Of a DNA stretch of 64,000 nt, positions 36,945 to 47,159 are shown one piece after another. The notes under the pieces are model-generated. The model made no database searches. It was not told the origin of the DNA and saw only the letters and a program-made list of their open reading frames with translations. The position numbers were made by a program, and so were the translations under genes. Source of the stretch: Gilliamella sp. Pas-s25 (GTDB lineage: Bacteria; Pseudomonadota; Gammaproteobacteria; Enterobacterales; Orbaceae); assembly GCF_009795885.1 (NCBI RefSeq), contig NZ_WTEV01000001.1, positions 124,001 through 188,000 of the forward strand, written 5' to 3'. Each line of letters starts with the position of its first letter. Within the stretch, counting starts at the first letter, position 1.

Positions 36945-37556
36945 ATGCAGAAATATTTAATTTTACTGGCAGGCTGTCCATGTACGGGAAAAACCTATCT
37001 AGTTAATCAATTGCAACAGCAATTTAAAGATAGCTTTGTTATCACACCCGATGAAGCCAAAATTTTATATGCTGAGTCTATTGGCTTTAATTGTAAAGCT
37101 GAAAAGGAAGCGTTAGAACACAAAGTTTGGCAATTTTATTACGGTGTTTTACAACTGTATATGGATGCAGGTAAAAGGGTGATTATTTCTGAATATCCAT
37201 TTAGTGATAAGCAAAAAAGGCAACTGAGTGAATTTGCTGAGCAATATCACTATCAAGTGATAACCATTCGCTTAGTTGCTGATTTTGATGTGATATGGCA
37301 ACGTCGTTACCTGCGTGATCGTTCACCTGAGCGCCATTTATGCCATATTATGCAACATTATCATTATGGCGATACGTTAGAAAATCGAAATCTTGCTGAT
37401 GATTTAATCACTAAGGATCAATTCTATCAAGTTTGCCAAATGCGGCAGTATGATCAATTTGTTTTAGGTAACTTGATTCAAGTTGATGTCACTGACTTTA
37501 CTAAAGTAGATTACTCAAGATTATTGAATGAGTTGAAGCAAATAGTTAAGTTATAA
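36945..37556 (+). CDS. P-loop kinase-like protein (AAA_33-type) of the PTS operon
   Basis: A 203-residue soluble protein with a clean Walker A at residues 10-17 (GCPCTGKT) after a short hydrophobic strand. It has a likely Walker B-type region near VIISEYPFSD (about 83-92) and an Arg-rich lid (WQRRYLRDRSPERH, about 122-135). This is the zeta-toxin/gluconate-kinase-like fold of small-molecule kinases. It is not PfkB, ROK or FGGY. As last gene of the PTS operon directly after the aldolase it could add the second phosphate to the imported sugar phosphate, but its substrate is unknown and a regulatory role is possible. Confidence 0.75.
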   Translation: MQKYLILLAGCPCTGKTYLVNQLQQQFKDSFVITPDEAKILYAESIGFNCKAEKEALEHKVWQFYYGVLQLYMDAGKRVIISEYPFSDKQKRQLSEFAEQYHYQVITIRLVADFDVIWQRRYLRDRSPERHLCHIMQHYHYGDTLENRNLADDLITKDQFYQVCQMRQYDQFVLGNLIQVDVTDFTKVDYSRLLNELKQIVKL

Positions 37557-37578
37557 ATAGTGCCATTATCAAAATGAA

Positions 37579-37604
37579 AATGCCGACCAATTTTAGTCGG
37601 CATT
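37579..37604. terminator. Bidirectional terminator between the kinase gene and katA
   Basis: A 9-bp stem (AATGCCGAC / GTCGGCATT) with an 8-nt loop between two convergent genes, with T/A-rich sequence on both sides. It fits termination of both transcripts. Confidence 0.85.
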
Positions 37605-37617
37605 GTTATTTTAAGTA

Positions 37618-39078
37618 CTAGCTTTTTATTAGGTCAACATCGATCCCTAGTCCTTTGGCAATTCCAGAACCATAATCAGGATGCACTTTGTAGAAGTGTG
37701 TGAGCTGCCTAATTTGAATGTCTCGATTTACGTTTTTCATAGATCCAACGATATTATCAATAAGCAGTTGTTTTTGATCGGGATTCATTAAATTAAATAA
37801 TGCACGTGGCTGTGAGTAATAATCGCCATCCACACGATGATCATGCCTATCCATTGTCCCAGCAGGTACATGCATTGGCGGTTCGGCATATTGTGGTTGC
37901 TGTTTTGGTGCACTATCTACGCTATTAGGCTCATAGTTAGGGGCATTATCAGGGTTGTAATAACGCATTGCACCATCGCGTTGATAATTATGCACAGGAC
38001 ATTTTGGAGCATTGATCGGCAATTGTTGATAATTAGTACCAATACGATAGCGGTGTGCATCGGCATAAGCAAAAATTCGACCTTGTAGCATCTTATCTGG
38101 GGATAAACCTGTTCCAGGCACCACATTACTTGGTTCAAAGGCAGATTGTTCAACTTCCGTAAAATAGTTTTCTGGATTACGATTGAGTTCCATCACGCCG
38201 ACTTCGATTAATGGATATTGTTTTTGTGACCACACTTTTGTGACATCAAACGGATTTTCAGGATGGTTATTGGCTTGCTCTTCAGTCATAACTTGTATAT
38301 AAAGCCGCCATTTTGGATAGTCTCCTCGCTCAATGGCTTTGAACAGATCTTCTTGTGCAGAATCTGGATTGGTTCCATCTATTTCCGTTGCTTTTTTAGG
38401 ATGGATATTTTTGATCCCCTGTTCGGTTCGAAAATGCCATTTAACCCAAGTTCGTATACCATCTTTATTAATTAAGCTATAGGTATGGCTACCATAACCG
38501 TGCATATGACGATAACCATCAGGAATACCACGATCCGAAAATAAAATAGTGACTTGATGAAGTGATTCTGGCGATAAAGACCAAAAATCCCACATCATTT
38601 GTGGATCTTTTAAATTAGTTTTGGGATCACGCTTTTGCGTATGAATAAAGTCAGGAAATTTGAGTGGATCACGAATAAAAAATACCGGGGTATTATTGCC
38701 TACGATATCCCAATTACCTTGGTCGGTATAAAACTTGACTGAAAACCCACGTGGATCCCGTGCTGTATCAGATGAGCCTCTCTCTCCTCCTACCAATGAA
38801 AATCGAGCAAAAATTGGAGTTTGTTTACCAACACTGGCAAATAGACTGGCGTAAGAATATTGGGTGATATCATTAGTGACAGTAAAAGTACCATGTGCGC
38901 CAGAACCTTTGGCGTGAACTCGTCGTTCAGGGATATTTTCACGGTTGAAATGAGCAAGTTTTTCGATAAGCTGAAAATCATCTATCAACACAGGACCTTG
39001 GGGACCGGCAGTTCGAGAGTTTTGATTATCGGCTATTGGGGCACCGTTATTATTGGTTAGTTCTTTTTTTTCTGACAT
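37618..39078 (-). CDS. katA: Monofunctional haem catalase
   Basis: A 486-residue clade 3 small-subunit catalase. The distal catalytic His is at about residue 55 in [15 protein letters not shown], with Asn in [19 protein letters not shown], and the haem-ligating Tyr lies in [15 protein letters not shown]. It disproportionates hydrogen peroxide in the cytoplasm. An AAGGAG site lies at good distance before the ATG. It is convergent with the PTS operon. An OxyR site is expected upstream but could not be identified by eye. Resembles Proteus and Haemophilus catalases. Confidence 0.96.
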   Translation of the reverse strand: MSEKKELTNNNGAPIADNQNSRTAGPQGPVLIDDFQLIEKLAHFNRENIPERRVHAKGSGAHGTFTVTNDITQYSYASLFASVGKQTPIFARFSLVGGERGSSDTARDPRGFSVKFYTDQGNWDIVGNNTPVFFIRDPLKFPDFIHTQKRDPKTNLKDPQMMWDFWSLSPESLHQVTILFSDRGIPDGYRHMHGYGSHTYSLINKDGIRTWVKWHFRTEQGIKNIHPKKATEIDGTNPDSAQEDLFKAIERGDYPKWRLYIQVMTEEQANNHPENPFDVTKVWSQKQYPLIEVGVMELNRNPENYFTEVEQSAFEPSNVVPGTGLSPDKMLQGRIFAYADAHRYRIGTNYQQLPINAPKCPVHNYQRDGAMRYYNPDNAPNYEPNSVDSAPKQQPQYAEPPMHVPAGTMDRHDHRVDGDYYSQPRALFNLMNPDQKQLLIDNIVGSMKNVNRDIQIRQLTHFYKVHPDYGSGIAKGLGIDVDLIKS

Positions 39079-39622
39079 TGCAACACTCCTTTATATGATA
39101 TTAAAAAAGCCTTGAGGGATAAATACTCAATCGTTTTTTGAATATTGTGTCCCAGAGACTTTGTTTGGGACTTGTAGAGCGTGATAAAAAAGATCATTTT
39201 TAAATTGATCTTACCTACTTTAAAAAAATATATTTTACTTTTCAAGTAGAATATTTTTGATTTGAAGATATTACAAATATTGGTTTGTAAAACATTAAGT
39301 TGTTTCAATAAAACCTTTAATAATTACTTCACACCTGTTCAACCAACATAATCTATTAGAAACGTCGAACTGTTTACATTATATGCTTAAAATAATCCTC
39401 TAGGAAACTATAAGGTATTTTATCCAAAATCGCTGAAACTTCTGTTTTCTATTTTTTGAATCGCTAAATATTTGCCGGTTGATGCCATATCATCATCAAA
39501 GTGCATATTAATTTTTCTGTTTTCTTATTCGTTGCTGGGCTAGCAGGTTGAGTGAATTTTTCATTTATATGGGGGTTATCACCTATTTTATTGGTTATTG
39601 GTTCTAAATAGATCAACTCTTG
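39079..39622. other. Non-coding region upstream of katA
   Basis: Holds the leftward katA promoter in AT-rich sequence. No credible gene; short frames here lack family resemblance. Confidence 0.4.
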
Positions 39623-39654
39623 TTAAAAATATTCAGGAGTCTATACCGTTTCAG
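39623..39654 (+). repeat. Third, partial copy of the 31-kb repeat core
   Basis: AAAAATATTCAGGAGTCTAT followed by ACCGTTTCA is identical to the core of the repeat units at 31245-31272 and 31436-31463. Only about 30 bp is shared here. Confidence 0.75.
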
Positions 39655-39923
39655 TATAAAAACATAGAGAGTTTAACAGAAATGATTTTTGGTTACATCT
39701 AAACATTAATACAAGGGGGCACCAACTAGTGATTAGCTCCTATTGTGTAACGATGGTAAGGCCCCTATGTGTATATAGAAATGCTCCATTTAAATAACAA
39801 AACTAAAACTAAATAAGCTTTGAAAACGTTCAATTAATTAAAATAATATAAAAATTATAATGTTATTAATTAATTGTTATTGTTCTATTTATCTCCATTT
39901 GATAACAAATTTATTCTTTCCGA
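39655..39923. other. Non-coding region between the partial repeat and the yddB promoter region
   Basis: AT-rich, no gene or structured element recognised. Confidence 0.35.
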
Positions 39924-39980
39924 TTGACAAATATAAATTTTATGATGAAATATTATTAAGAATGATTATCATTATTATTA
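39924..39980 (+). promoter_or_regulatory. Fur box and promoter region of yddB-yddA-pqqL
   Basis: AATGATTATCATTATTATTA (39961-39980) is a close match to the Fur consensus GATAATGATTATCATTATC. A TTGACA at 39924-39929 could be the -35; the -10 is not certain. The site lies about 60 bp before the receptor start, implying iron-dependent repression of the cluster. Confidence 0.82.
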
Positions 39981-40038
39981 TAAAGTGAAAATTTAACGAT
40001 GAATGCATCGTTATTATATTTGTGGATGGATTTTTTAC

Positions 40039-42567
40039 ATGAAAAAAGTAGTAATATCGGCTTTACCTTTGTTGTTAGTTAGTTATAATCCTGCAGTTTT
40101 CGCCAAGCAAAATCAAATCAGTCAAACTATCGTCGAAAATAGTGATGATGAAGTCAAAAATAAAGATGATGTTATTGTTGTGACATCACCTATTCCTAAA
40201 ATATCGAAGCCACAATCGGTTGATTCTGCTCAAATAACGCAAATGAATACAGGTGATGGTAACATCACCGATCTATTAAAGACGTCACCAGCAGTACAAA
40301 TGTCTAATAGTAGTTATAATGGTATGACTCAAGGAGAGATTAAACCAGCCGATATCTCAATTCATGGCAATACTAGTTATCAGAACAATTATCAGTTAGA
40401 CGGCATTAGTTTTAATAATGATGTCGATCCGGTTGATCCTGGATTAGGGGTAACCAATACCCGTGTCGATAGTGATGAACAAGGTCTTTACATTGATAGT
40501 CGTCTAATCAATGAAATTAAATTATATGACAATAATATTCCTGTTGAATATGGTGGGTTTACAGGTGGTGTTGTGGATGTGATTAGTCGTCATTGGAATC
40601 ATGAGACTAATGGTAGTATTTTTTATCGTAAAACTCACTCTTCATGGAATAAGACACATGTTGATCCAGCAATTAATTTTGATAGTTCAGCAAATGATGC
40701 AAGTCATCCGAGTCGATTTCAACCTAAATATAGTAAACAAAATTTTGGTGGTTGGTTTGAAACGGGGATTACCGACAATCTAGGTTTGATGTTTGCTGCA
40801 TCTAGAAGAGAATCGGATATTTCTTCAGTCACTTATCAAGGCCCTTCATTATTATTAGAAGGAGATGATTTGATTGAAATTCGAAAAAACGGTGGCATGA
40901 AAAACCAAACACGCGTTTCAGATAATTTTTCATCTAAATTTACTTGGTATGCTACTGACCAAACAATCGTCAATCTTTCGGCCAATTATTCTAAGTATGA
41001 TAATTATTCCTTTGCTGCAACTGTAGCTAATTCTGGCTATGATACTAAGCACAATGGGTTAAGTATGGCGTTGCAACTAATGCATGAGTTTGATTTTGCC
41101 AAATTAGATGTGACCACTAGTTATCAAATGCTAGAAGATAAAAGAACCAATGATCAAAATTATTTTGTTACGTTAGTTGATTATTCTGATTGGCGAAATC
41201 CCGTGCAATATCATTCGGGAGGCGTTGGTAATTTAACCACTAAACAAAATAATTGGGGATTTAAATCAAAGCTTGAGTTTATGCCTATTAATTGGTTGAA
41301 TGTAACGCATGAGCCCTCTATGGGGTTTGAATTGACAAAAACCAAAGCTCGCTATATTCGCAATGAAGATTTTTATCGTTATACCTATACTGGTACATGG
41401 GATTCTCTTCCTTGGCTCTCTTTTGCTGATCATGCTTCAGTTTTCCAAGCAGGTCATTATCAAGCAAGCTATGATAATTACACACTATTTGCTGATGATA
41501 CAATGCAATATGGTCGCTTAACTGTTCGTCCAGGGATACGAATTGATTATGATAGTTTTATTAAAGATGCCAATCTGGCCCCAAGATTAGTGACTAGTTT
41601 TGATGCTTTTGGTAACGGTAATACTGTCTTAACTACGGGGTTTAACCGTTATTATGGTCGTACTATGATGGCTTATGCTTTATATGGTGCACAAAATGCA
41701 GGATTAAAGAACTGTTATTATTTTTGTACTCCTGGACAAGTTGATGAAGATTGGATAAGTTCAAGTGATTTTGAGGGGTTAGATTCACTTTCTACGCCTT
41801 ACAATGACGAAATTAGCTTAGGCATTGAGCAGATCGTAGATAATAGTTTATGGCAATTACAATATGTGCATCGCGAAAGCTATGATGAAGTTCGCAGTCG
41901 TCCTAAATATAATAATGGTAGATCAAATGTTCGAACCTTTGATAATTCTGGGCGTAGTAAGCATGATACTGTTTCACTAACGGTAAAAAATAGGCTACCT
42001 ATTGAGTTTTATCATGCTGAACATACAGCATCAGCATCTATTTCATGGCAGCAAAGCAAAAGTAATTCACCTAAAGAATTAGGGTATGCGCATTATGATC
42101 CAGCAAATAACGTTCGCCATGATAAAGTTTGGTATAACGGTAAAATAATTAATGCATCGGATTTACCCGCAACCGATTTTAATATCCCTGTTAAAGTCAA
42201 TGTTGAGCTCACAAGTAAGATCCCTGAATATGATTTAACTCTTTATAATTTAGTGCAATGGCAAAGTTCACGGCATCAAGCTGTTCGCTATAGTAACCAA
42301 TATTACATAGATCCTACTACGGGTAATAAAATGGCAAAATACGAAAAAGAACGCTTTGCCAGTACTTTTCGGTGGGATACTAAACTCGGTTGGACACCAA
42401 GTTTTGCTAAAGGAGCTAATTTTTCGGTAGAAGTTAATAATATTTTAAATAAAAAAAATGTTATCGATCGTTATGTTTATGGTGCTGATAAGGTTGGTAA
42501 TGATAGAGTTGTCAATGCTTATGCACCAGGTCGTCAGTTTTGGATTCAAGTTGGTTATGACTTCTAA
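40039..42567 (+). CDS. yddB: TonB-dependent receptor, YddB/FusA-type
   Basis: About 842 residues from the ATG at 40039, preferred to 40003 because it begins with a signal peptide (MKKVVISALPLLLV...AVFAKQ) and GGATGGA lies upstream. A TonB-box-like segment (DDVIVVTSP) and plug domain follow. GDGNITDLLKTSPAVQM, ADISIHGNTSYQNNYQLDGI and IPVEYGGFTGGVVD align closely with E. coli YddB as I recall it. The C-terminus is a 22-strand-type barrel ending in Phe (RQFWIQVGYDF). YddB is the homolog of FusA, the ferredoxin receptor of Pectobacterium. With the downstream ABC protein and M16 protease it would take up iron from ferredoxin-like proteins. The ligand is inferred. Confidence 0.88.
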   Translation: MKKVVISALPLLLVSYNPAVFAKQNQISQTIVENSDDEVKNKDDVIVVTSPIPKISKPQSVDSAQITQMNTGDGNITDLLKTSPAVQMSNSSYNGMTQGEIKPADISIHGNTSYQNNYQLDGISFNNDVDPVDPGLGVTNTRVDSDEQGLYIDSRLINEIKLYDNNIPVEYGGFTGGVVDVISRHWNHETNGSIFYRKTHSSWNKTHVDPAINFDSSANDASHPSRFQPKYSKQNFGGWFETGITDNLGLMFAASRRESDISSVTYQGPSLLLEGDDLIEIRKNGGMKNQTRVSDNFSSKFTWYATDQTIVNLSANYSKYDNYSFAATVANSGYDTKHNGLSMALQLMHEFDFAKLDVTTSYQMLEDKRTNDQNYFVTLVDYSDWRNPVQYHSGGVGNLTTKQNNWGFKSKLEFMPINWLNVTHEPSMGFELTKTKARYIRNEDFYRYTYTGTWDSLPWLSFADHASVFQAGHYQASYDNYTLFADDTMQYGRLTVRPGIRIDYDSFIKDANLAPRLVTSFDAFGNGNTVLTTGFNRYYGRTMMAYALYGAQNAGLKNCYYFCTPGQVDEDWISSSDFEGLDSLSTPYNDEISLGIEQIVDNSLWQLQYVHRESYDEVRSRPKYNNGRSNVRTFDNSGRSKHDTVSLTVKNRLPIEFYHAEHTASASISWQQSKSNSPKELGYAHYDPANNVRHDKVWYNGKIINASDLPATDFNIPVKVNVELTSKIPEYDLTLYNLVQWQSSRHQAVRYSNQYYIDPTTGNKMAKYEKERFASTFRWDTKLGWTPSFAKGANFSVEVNNILNKKNVIDRYVYGADKVGNDRVVNAYAPGRQFWIQVGYDF

Positions 42568-42624
42568 TTTACATAAAACGTTATACTTTTGTCAAAATAA
42601 TATAAATTTTAGTACCGCATAAAT

Positions 42625-44355
42625 ATGCAAAAAATTAAACAATTTTTATATTTAGTAAAGCCATTTTGGTGTTCATCAGCATCAAAGGTGGCTTGGTTAT
42701 TATTACTCTCTGTTATCGTATTAAGCTTATCTACTGTATGGTTTAATGTTAAATTAAATCAATGGAATGGTGATTTTTATAATGCTTTACAGACTTTAAA
42801 TGGGCAAATTCTTTATCGTTTATTAGGCGATTTTATAGTTCTTATTGTTATTATGATTTTGGTTGTTGTGTACGCTGATTATTTACAAAAGAAATTGTTA
42901 ATAATTTGGCGTCACCACATGACAGAAAAGGTAACTAAGCAATGGTTATCTAAACATTCTCACCACTATCACCTTAAATGTAGGCAAGATAAACTAGATA
43001 ATCCCGATCAACGTATTGCGGAAGATGTTTATTTACTAATCAAACAATCATTGGATTTATTGCTTTCATTTTTGCGTTCATGTATGACGTTAATCTCTTT
43101 CACTGCCATTCTTTGGACACTATCTGGTGCTATTTCCTTTACTTTGCTATCGATGGATATTTATATTCCAGGTTATATGGTTTTTGTCTGTCTTATTTAT
43201 ACATTATTAGGCGTTATTTGTACGCATGCTATAGGCAAACCATTACATAAGATTAATGTGGAAAAACAAAGAAGTGAAGCTGATTATCGTGCAGCCTTGA
43301 TTTATTGTCATCAATCTAGCGAAGCAATTGCTGGTCAACATGGTGAAAAACAAGAAACAGCTAGATTACAAAACAAATTTACTGCTATTATTCATAATTG
43401 GCAAAATTTGATGAATAATGAAAGAAATCTTTCATTTTTTAGTGTAGGTTATCAACAAGTTTCTTCTTTAGCCCCCATTTTTTTTGCCTTACCGGCATTT
43501 ATTGCTGGCTTAATTAATTTAGGTGGCTTAATGCAGATTAGGCAAGCCTTTATGCAGGTTTCATCGGCATTAAGTTGGTTTATTTATGCATACCGAGATA
43601 TTGCTATTTGGCAAGCAACGGTAACTCGGCTTTATCATTTTATTCGACTTTTAGATGAGCTACCTGAAAACACTATTATCCCATCTACCAATAAGGATAA
43701 GTTACTCGATGCACAAGTAGTATTACGAAGTGCGGATAATCAGCAGGTATTATTATCAACTAATATTGAGTTAGCTAAGGGAGATACTCTATTACTTCAA
43801 GGGCTTTCTGGTATAGGCAAATCGACACTATTAAAAGCCATTAGTGGTTTTTGGGCAAACTATCAAGGTGTCATTCAACGCACAGATAATTATCTGTGGA
43901 TCCCACAAAAAATTTGGCTTAGCTATGATAGATTAGATAATTTATTGACTTATCCAGCGTGTCCGCAAAGTTTTGCTCGAGATGCACTAATTGAAACGTT
44001 GTCATTGGTGGGTTTAGATAAATTAAATAGTGAATTAGAAACGGAAGATGATTGGAGCAACCGTCTATCGGGTGGGGAACAGCAACGCTTAATGTTTGCT
44101 CGATTATTACTTAATAAACCCGATCTGATATTATTAGATGAAGTAACTTCCGCATTGGATTTACCAAGCGTTTATCAACTTATTTCGTTATTACAAGAAA
44201 AACTGCCTGAAAGCGCAGTGATCTTTGTTTCTCATCAGCCGATACAAAATTATGTTAAATACATGATCAATTTAGATACTAATGTTAATCCGTCAAGTCA
44301 AGAATTAGCTAAACTGAACAGTATTGTTGATAATGTGTTTGTATCTAAGGTTTAA
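42625..44355 (+). CDS. yddA: ABC transporter with fused membrane and ATPase domains, YddA/FusD-type
   Basis: A 576-residue half-transporter of the SbmA/BacA-like ABCD family. The N-terminal membrane domain (to about residue 345) has several helices and the family-typical FNVKLNQWNGDFYNALQ and IYAYRDIAIWQATVTRL. The C-terminal ATPase has Walker A GLSGIGKST, signature LSGGEQQRL and Walker B LILLDEVTSALD. It works as a homodimer in the inner membrane. It lies between receptor and protease genes, as a FusD homolog would; peptide export or iron-fragment import has been proposed for the family. Confidence 0.9.
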   Translation: MQKIKQFLYLVKPFWCSSASKVAWLLLLSVIVLSLSTVWFNVKLNQWNGDFYNALQTLNGQILYRLLGDFIVLIVIMILVVVYADYLQKKLLIIWRHHMTEKVTKQWLSKHSHHYHLKCRQDKLDNPDQRIAEDVYLLIKQSLDLLLSFLRSCMTLISFTAILWTLSGAISFTLLSMDIYIPGYMVFVCLIYTLLGVICTHAIGKPLHKINVEKQRSEADYRAALIYCHQSSEAIAGQHGEKQETARLQNKFTAIIHNWQNLMNNERNLSFFSVGYQQVSSLAPIFFALPAFIAGLINLGGLMQIRQAFMQVSSALSWFIYAYRDIAIWQATVTRLYHFIRLLDELPENTIIPSTNKDKLLDAQVVLRSADNQQVLLSTNIELAKGDTLLLQGLSGIGKSTLLKAISGFWANYQGVIQRTDNYLWIPQKIWLSYDRLDNLLTYPACPQSFARDALIETLSLVGLDKLNSELETEDDWSNRLSGGEQQRLMFARLLLNKPDLILLDEVTSALDLPSVYQLISLLQEKLPESAVIFVSHQPIQNYVKYMINLDTNVNPSSQELAKLNSIVDNVFVSKV

Positions 44356-44360
44356 ATACT

Positions 44361-47159
44361 ATGTTAAAAAATTATTTATATCGTACTTTATTTATTTTAT
44401 TGCTAAATTTTCCTCATTTATGTTGGGCAATAACGCCAATTGACACTGATCCAGCAATAGAAACTTACCAATTAGAGAATGGTTTAACCGTTTATCTACA
44501 ACCACGCCCAAAAGCAGGATTAGAATTAAGGTTAATTGTGCACAGTGGTTCCTTGCAAGAAAATGAAAAGCAACTAGGTTTAGCGCATTTTGTTGAACAT
44601 ATGGCATTTAAAGGAACAAAAAATTTCCCAGATAAATCAAGTTTTAAGTCGCTAGAAGAGCATGGTATTCATTTAGGTAGCCATATAAATGCTGCGACCA
44701 GCTTTAATTCTACTGTATACCGTTTGTCGTTACCAACTAGTACAGATCAACAGGTAGAAAAGGGATTAATGGTATTATCTGATTGGGCTTATCATATTTC
44801 TTTTGAATCGAAAGATTATGAAAGTGAACGCGATGTTATTATCGAAGAATGGCGTTTACGACAAGGTGTGGCTTATCGTATTAATACTATCTTAGATGAA
44901 TTACGTTATCATGGTAGCTTATATGCTGATCGAGCACCGATTGGTTCGTTAGATATTATAAAAAATGCGCCTGTAGAAGAGGCGAAAACCTTTTATTCCA
45001 ATTGGTATCAACCTCAAAGAATGAGCCTAGTTGTTGTAGGAAACTTTGATACTAAAGTCGCAAAACAGTGGATTGCTAAGTTTTTTGGTCAACGTCCTCG
45101 AGGTAATGCACCTGTTGATGTTCCTCAATTAAGGGCTTTTGCATCGCAGAGTGAGCCATTAGTTAAGATTATTCTTGATCGTGAACAAGGGCAAAGGCTA
45201 ATACAATTAGCATTACAACGTAATTTGCCAACAACCTTAAATACACCACAAGGCATAAAAGAAGACGTTTTTGATCTAGTCTGGTTAACACTACTTAATC
45301 AACGGTTATCGTTATTGGTAGAAAATCAGATATTGCCTAATTCTCAAGTTAATCAACAAGGGATCTTATTTGATGATAAACGTATGCAATATCTTATTTT
45401 TGCACAGCCAAAAGATCAACAGTATTTAGATGTAATAAAGCATCTTTTTACTGAATTACAGCGGATGTCAACCAATCGTGTATCTGAAATTGAATTGCAG
45501 CAGGTAAAAACGCAAATCTTGACAAAATTAAAACAACAATCAGAAAATGAAAGTAATTATCAAAATGATTATTTAGCTAATCAATTAGTTAACAACATCA
45601 CCAATAGTTTGCCCATACAAAATAAACAGCAACAATTAACACAAACAGAAAAGATTTTAAAAAATGTTAATCCAGAACAATTGCAAACAATGGTGGCTGA
45701 AAGGTTAAATAGTGCTGATTTACGGATTGCTATTATTGGACCTGATAGTGATGAAAAAGCTATTAATATATCTCAAATCAAACAATTATGGCAATCTATT
45801 AGGCAAACTCAGCTAGGTGACTTTTCTTTTAAAAAGGTGGATGTTAACCTTGATATAGTACCGTTAGAGCAAGGAAAGATTAAAACAACCCGTAACATCA
45901 GCGAAATAAAAGCATATGAGTGGCAATTAAGCAATGGACTTCGTGTTATTGCTCGTCCTGATAATACTTTATCAAGTGATATTGAAATATTATTACAAAT
46001 TCCAGGAGGATTATCCCTAGATACCTATCAACAATTAGGTATTATGCGTTGGTCTCAAAGATTGGCTGAAGCCAGTGGATATGGATCTTATAGTGCAGCA
46101 AAATTAAACCAATTTGAACGGCAACATCAAGTTAGCGTTTACCCTTATGCAGAATTACTTTATCATGGTTTACGTGGAAAAGCCCCCAATGATCAATTAG
46201 CATCATTATTTAAATTATTCTATTTGAAATTAACAGCGGCTAATTTTGACCCAGAAAGATTAGCTAAGACCAAACAACAATTGGGCTTGGCTTACGCAAA
46301 ACAACCTGTTGAAAGACAATTTTTAGATTTAATCAATAAAAATGCTTTTAACCATGGCGAGCGTTTACTCGTTTCGCCAAAAGGACCTTGGATCAATTTT
46401 ACTGCTGATCAACTTAAACAATTCTATTCACAAACGTTTAGCTTACCGCTATCAGCTAATATTATTATTTCTGGACGTTTTAATATTGATGACATTAAGC
46501 CCTTAGTGGAATGTTGGTTTGCAGGTTTACCTGTTGTTGATAGGAAAACTACATGGATAGATAATGGTATCACACCAATTCATCATTCAATGCAAAAAGC
46601 CTATCCAATGGCTAGCAGTGATAAATCGATGGTCAGCATACTTTATTCTGAGCAAAAATCATGGCAGCTTAGTGATCAACTGAAACTTGAATTACTTGAT
46701 TATATTGTTAATTTAAGGCTACGTCATTATGTAAGGGAACAAGCTTCTGGTGTTTATACGATTATTTTTTCTCAACAATTGATTAAATATCCGACTCCTT
46801 ATTATTTGGCTAGGTTAAATTTCACCACGGCACCAGATAAGGTTAACGCTTTAACTTTACTGGCTGATAAAGTGATTCAATCAGTAGCACATGATGGTAT
46901 TACCTTAGATGAACTAGAGCAGGCGAAAAAATCATGGTTACTCGATCATCAAGAAAAGGTGACAAGTTCTACTTATTGGTTAACAGCTATGGCACAAATA
47001 GCTGCTGATGGAGATCGTTTTGATGAGTTAAAGACACAACCAAATATCATTGAAGCTATCGCATTGGAGGATATCAATCATTTAGCGAAGCAATTATTAG
47101 GTAAAAATCCAAAAATTTTCACTTTATTGCCAAAAGAAAATAACAGCTTGAATCAATAA
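44361..47159 (+). CDS. pqqL: Periplasmic M16 zinc metalloprotease, PqqL/FusC-type
   Basis: A 932-residue protein starting 6 bp after yddA. It has a signal peptide (NYLYRTLFILLLNFPHLCWA) and the inverted zinc motif HFVEH in LGLAHFVEHMAFKGTKNFP near residues 76-94, with the distal Glu in RDVIIEEWRLRQ. Four M16 half-domains follow; the second half (ISEIKAYEWQLSNGLRVIAR onward) lacks a zinc site, as usual. Length matches E. coli PqqL (931). PqqL/FusC cleaves ferredoxin in the periplasm to free iron; despite its name it has no PQQ role. It is the last gene of the Fur-controlled cluster. Confidence 0.92.
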   Translation: MLKNYLYRTLFILLLNFPHLCWAITPIDTDPAIETYQLENGLTVYLQPRPKAGLELRLIVHSGSLQENEKQLGLAHFVEHMAFKGTKNFPDKSSFKSLEEHGIHLGSHINAATSFNSTVYRLSLPTSTDQQVEKGLMVLSDWAYHISFESKDYESERDVIIEEWRLRQGVAYRINTILDELRYHGSLYADRAPIGSLDIIKNAPVEEAKTFYSNWYQPQRMSLVVVGNFDTKVAKQWIAKFFGQRPRGNAPVDVPQLRAFASQSEPLVKIILDREQGQRLIQLALQRNLPTTLNTPQGIKEDVFDLVWLTLLNQRLSLLVENQILPNSQVNQQGILFDDKRMQYLIFAQPKDQQYLDVIKHLFTELQRMSTNRVSEIELQQVKTQILTKLKQQSENESNYQNDYLANQLVNNITNSLPIQNKQQQLTQTEKILKNVNPEQLQTMVAERLNSADLRIAIIGPDSDEKAINISQIKQLWQSIRQTQLGDFSFKKVDVNLDIVPLEQGKIKTTRNISEIKAYEWQLSNGLRVIARPDNTLSSDIEILLQIPGGLSLDTYQQLGIMRWSQRLAEASGYGSYSAAKLNQFERQHQVSVYPYAELLYHGLRGKAPNDQLASLFKLFYLKLTAANFDPERLAKTKQQLGLAYAKQPVERQFLDLINKNAFNHGERLLVSPKGPWINFTADQLKQFYSQTFSLPLSANIIISGRFNIDDIKPLVECWFAGLPVVDRKTTWIDNGITPIHHSMQKAYPMASSDKSMVSILYSEQKSWQLSDQLKLELLDYIVNLRLRHYVREQASGVYTIIFSQQLIKYPTPYYLARLNFTTAPDKVNALTLLADKVIQSVAHDGITLDELEQAKKSWLLDHQEKVTSSTYWLTAMAQIAADGDRFDELKTQPNIIEAIALEDINHLAKQLLGKNPKIFTLLPKENNSLNQ

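Noticed and set aside
39057-39308. 83-residue minus-strand frame upstream of katA
   Set aside because: It occupies the katA promoter region, is dominated by AT-rich codons and has no recognisable features.
44361-47159. pqqL as part of pyrroloquinoline quinone biosynthesis
   Set aside because: No pqqABCDE genes are nearby; sequence and neighbours fit the FusC-type periplasmic protease instead.
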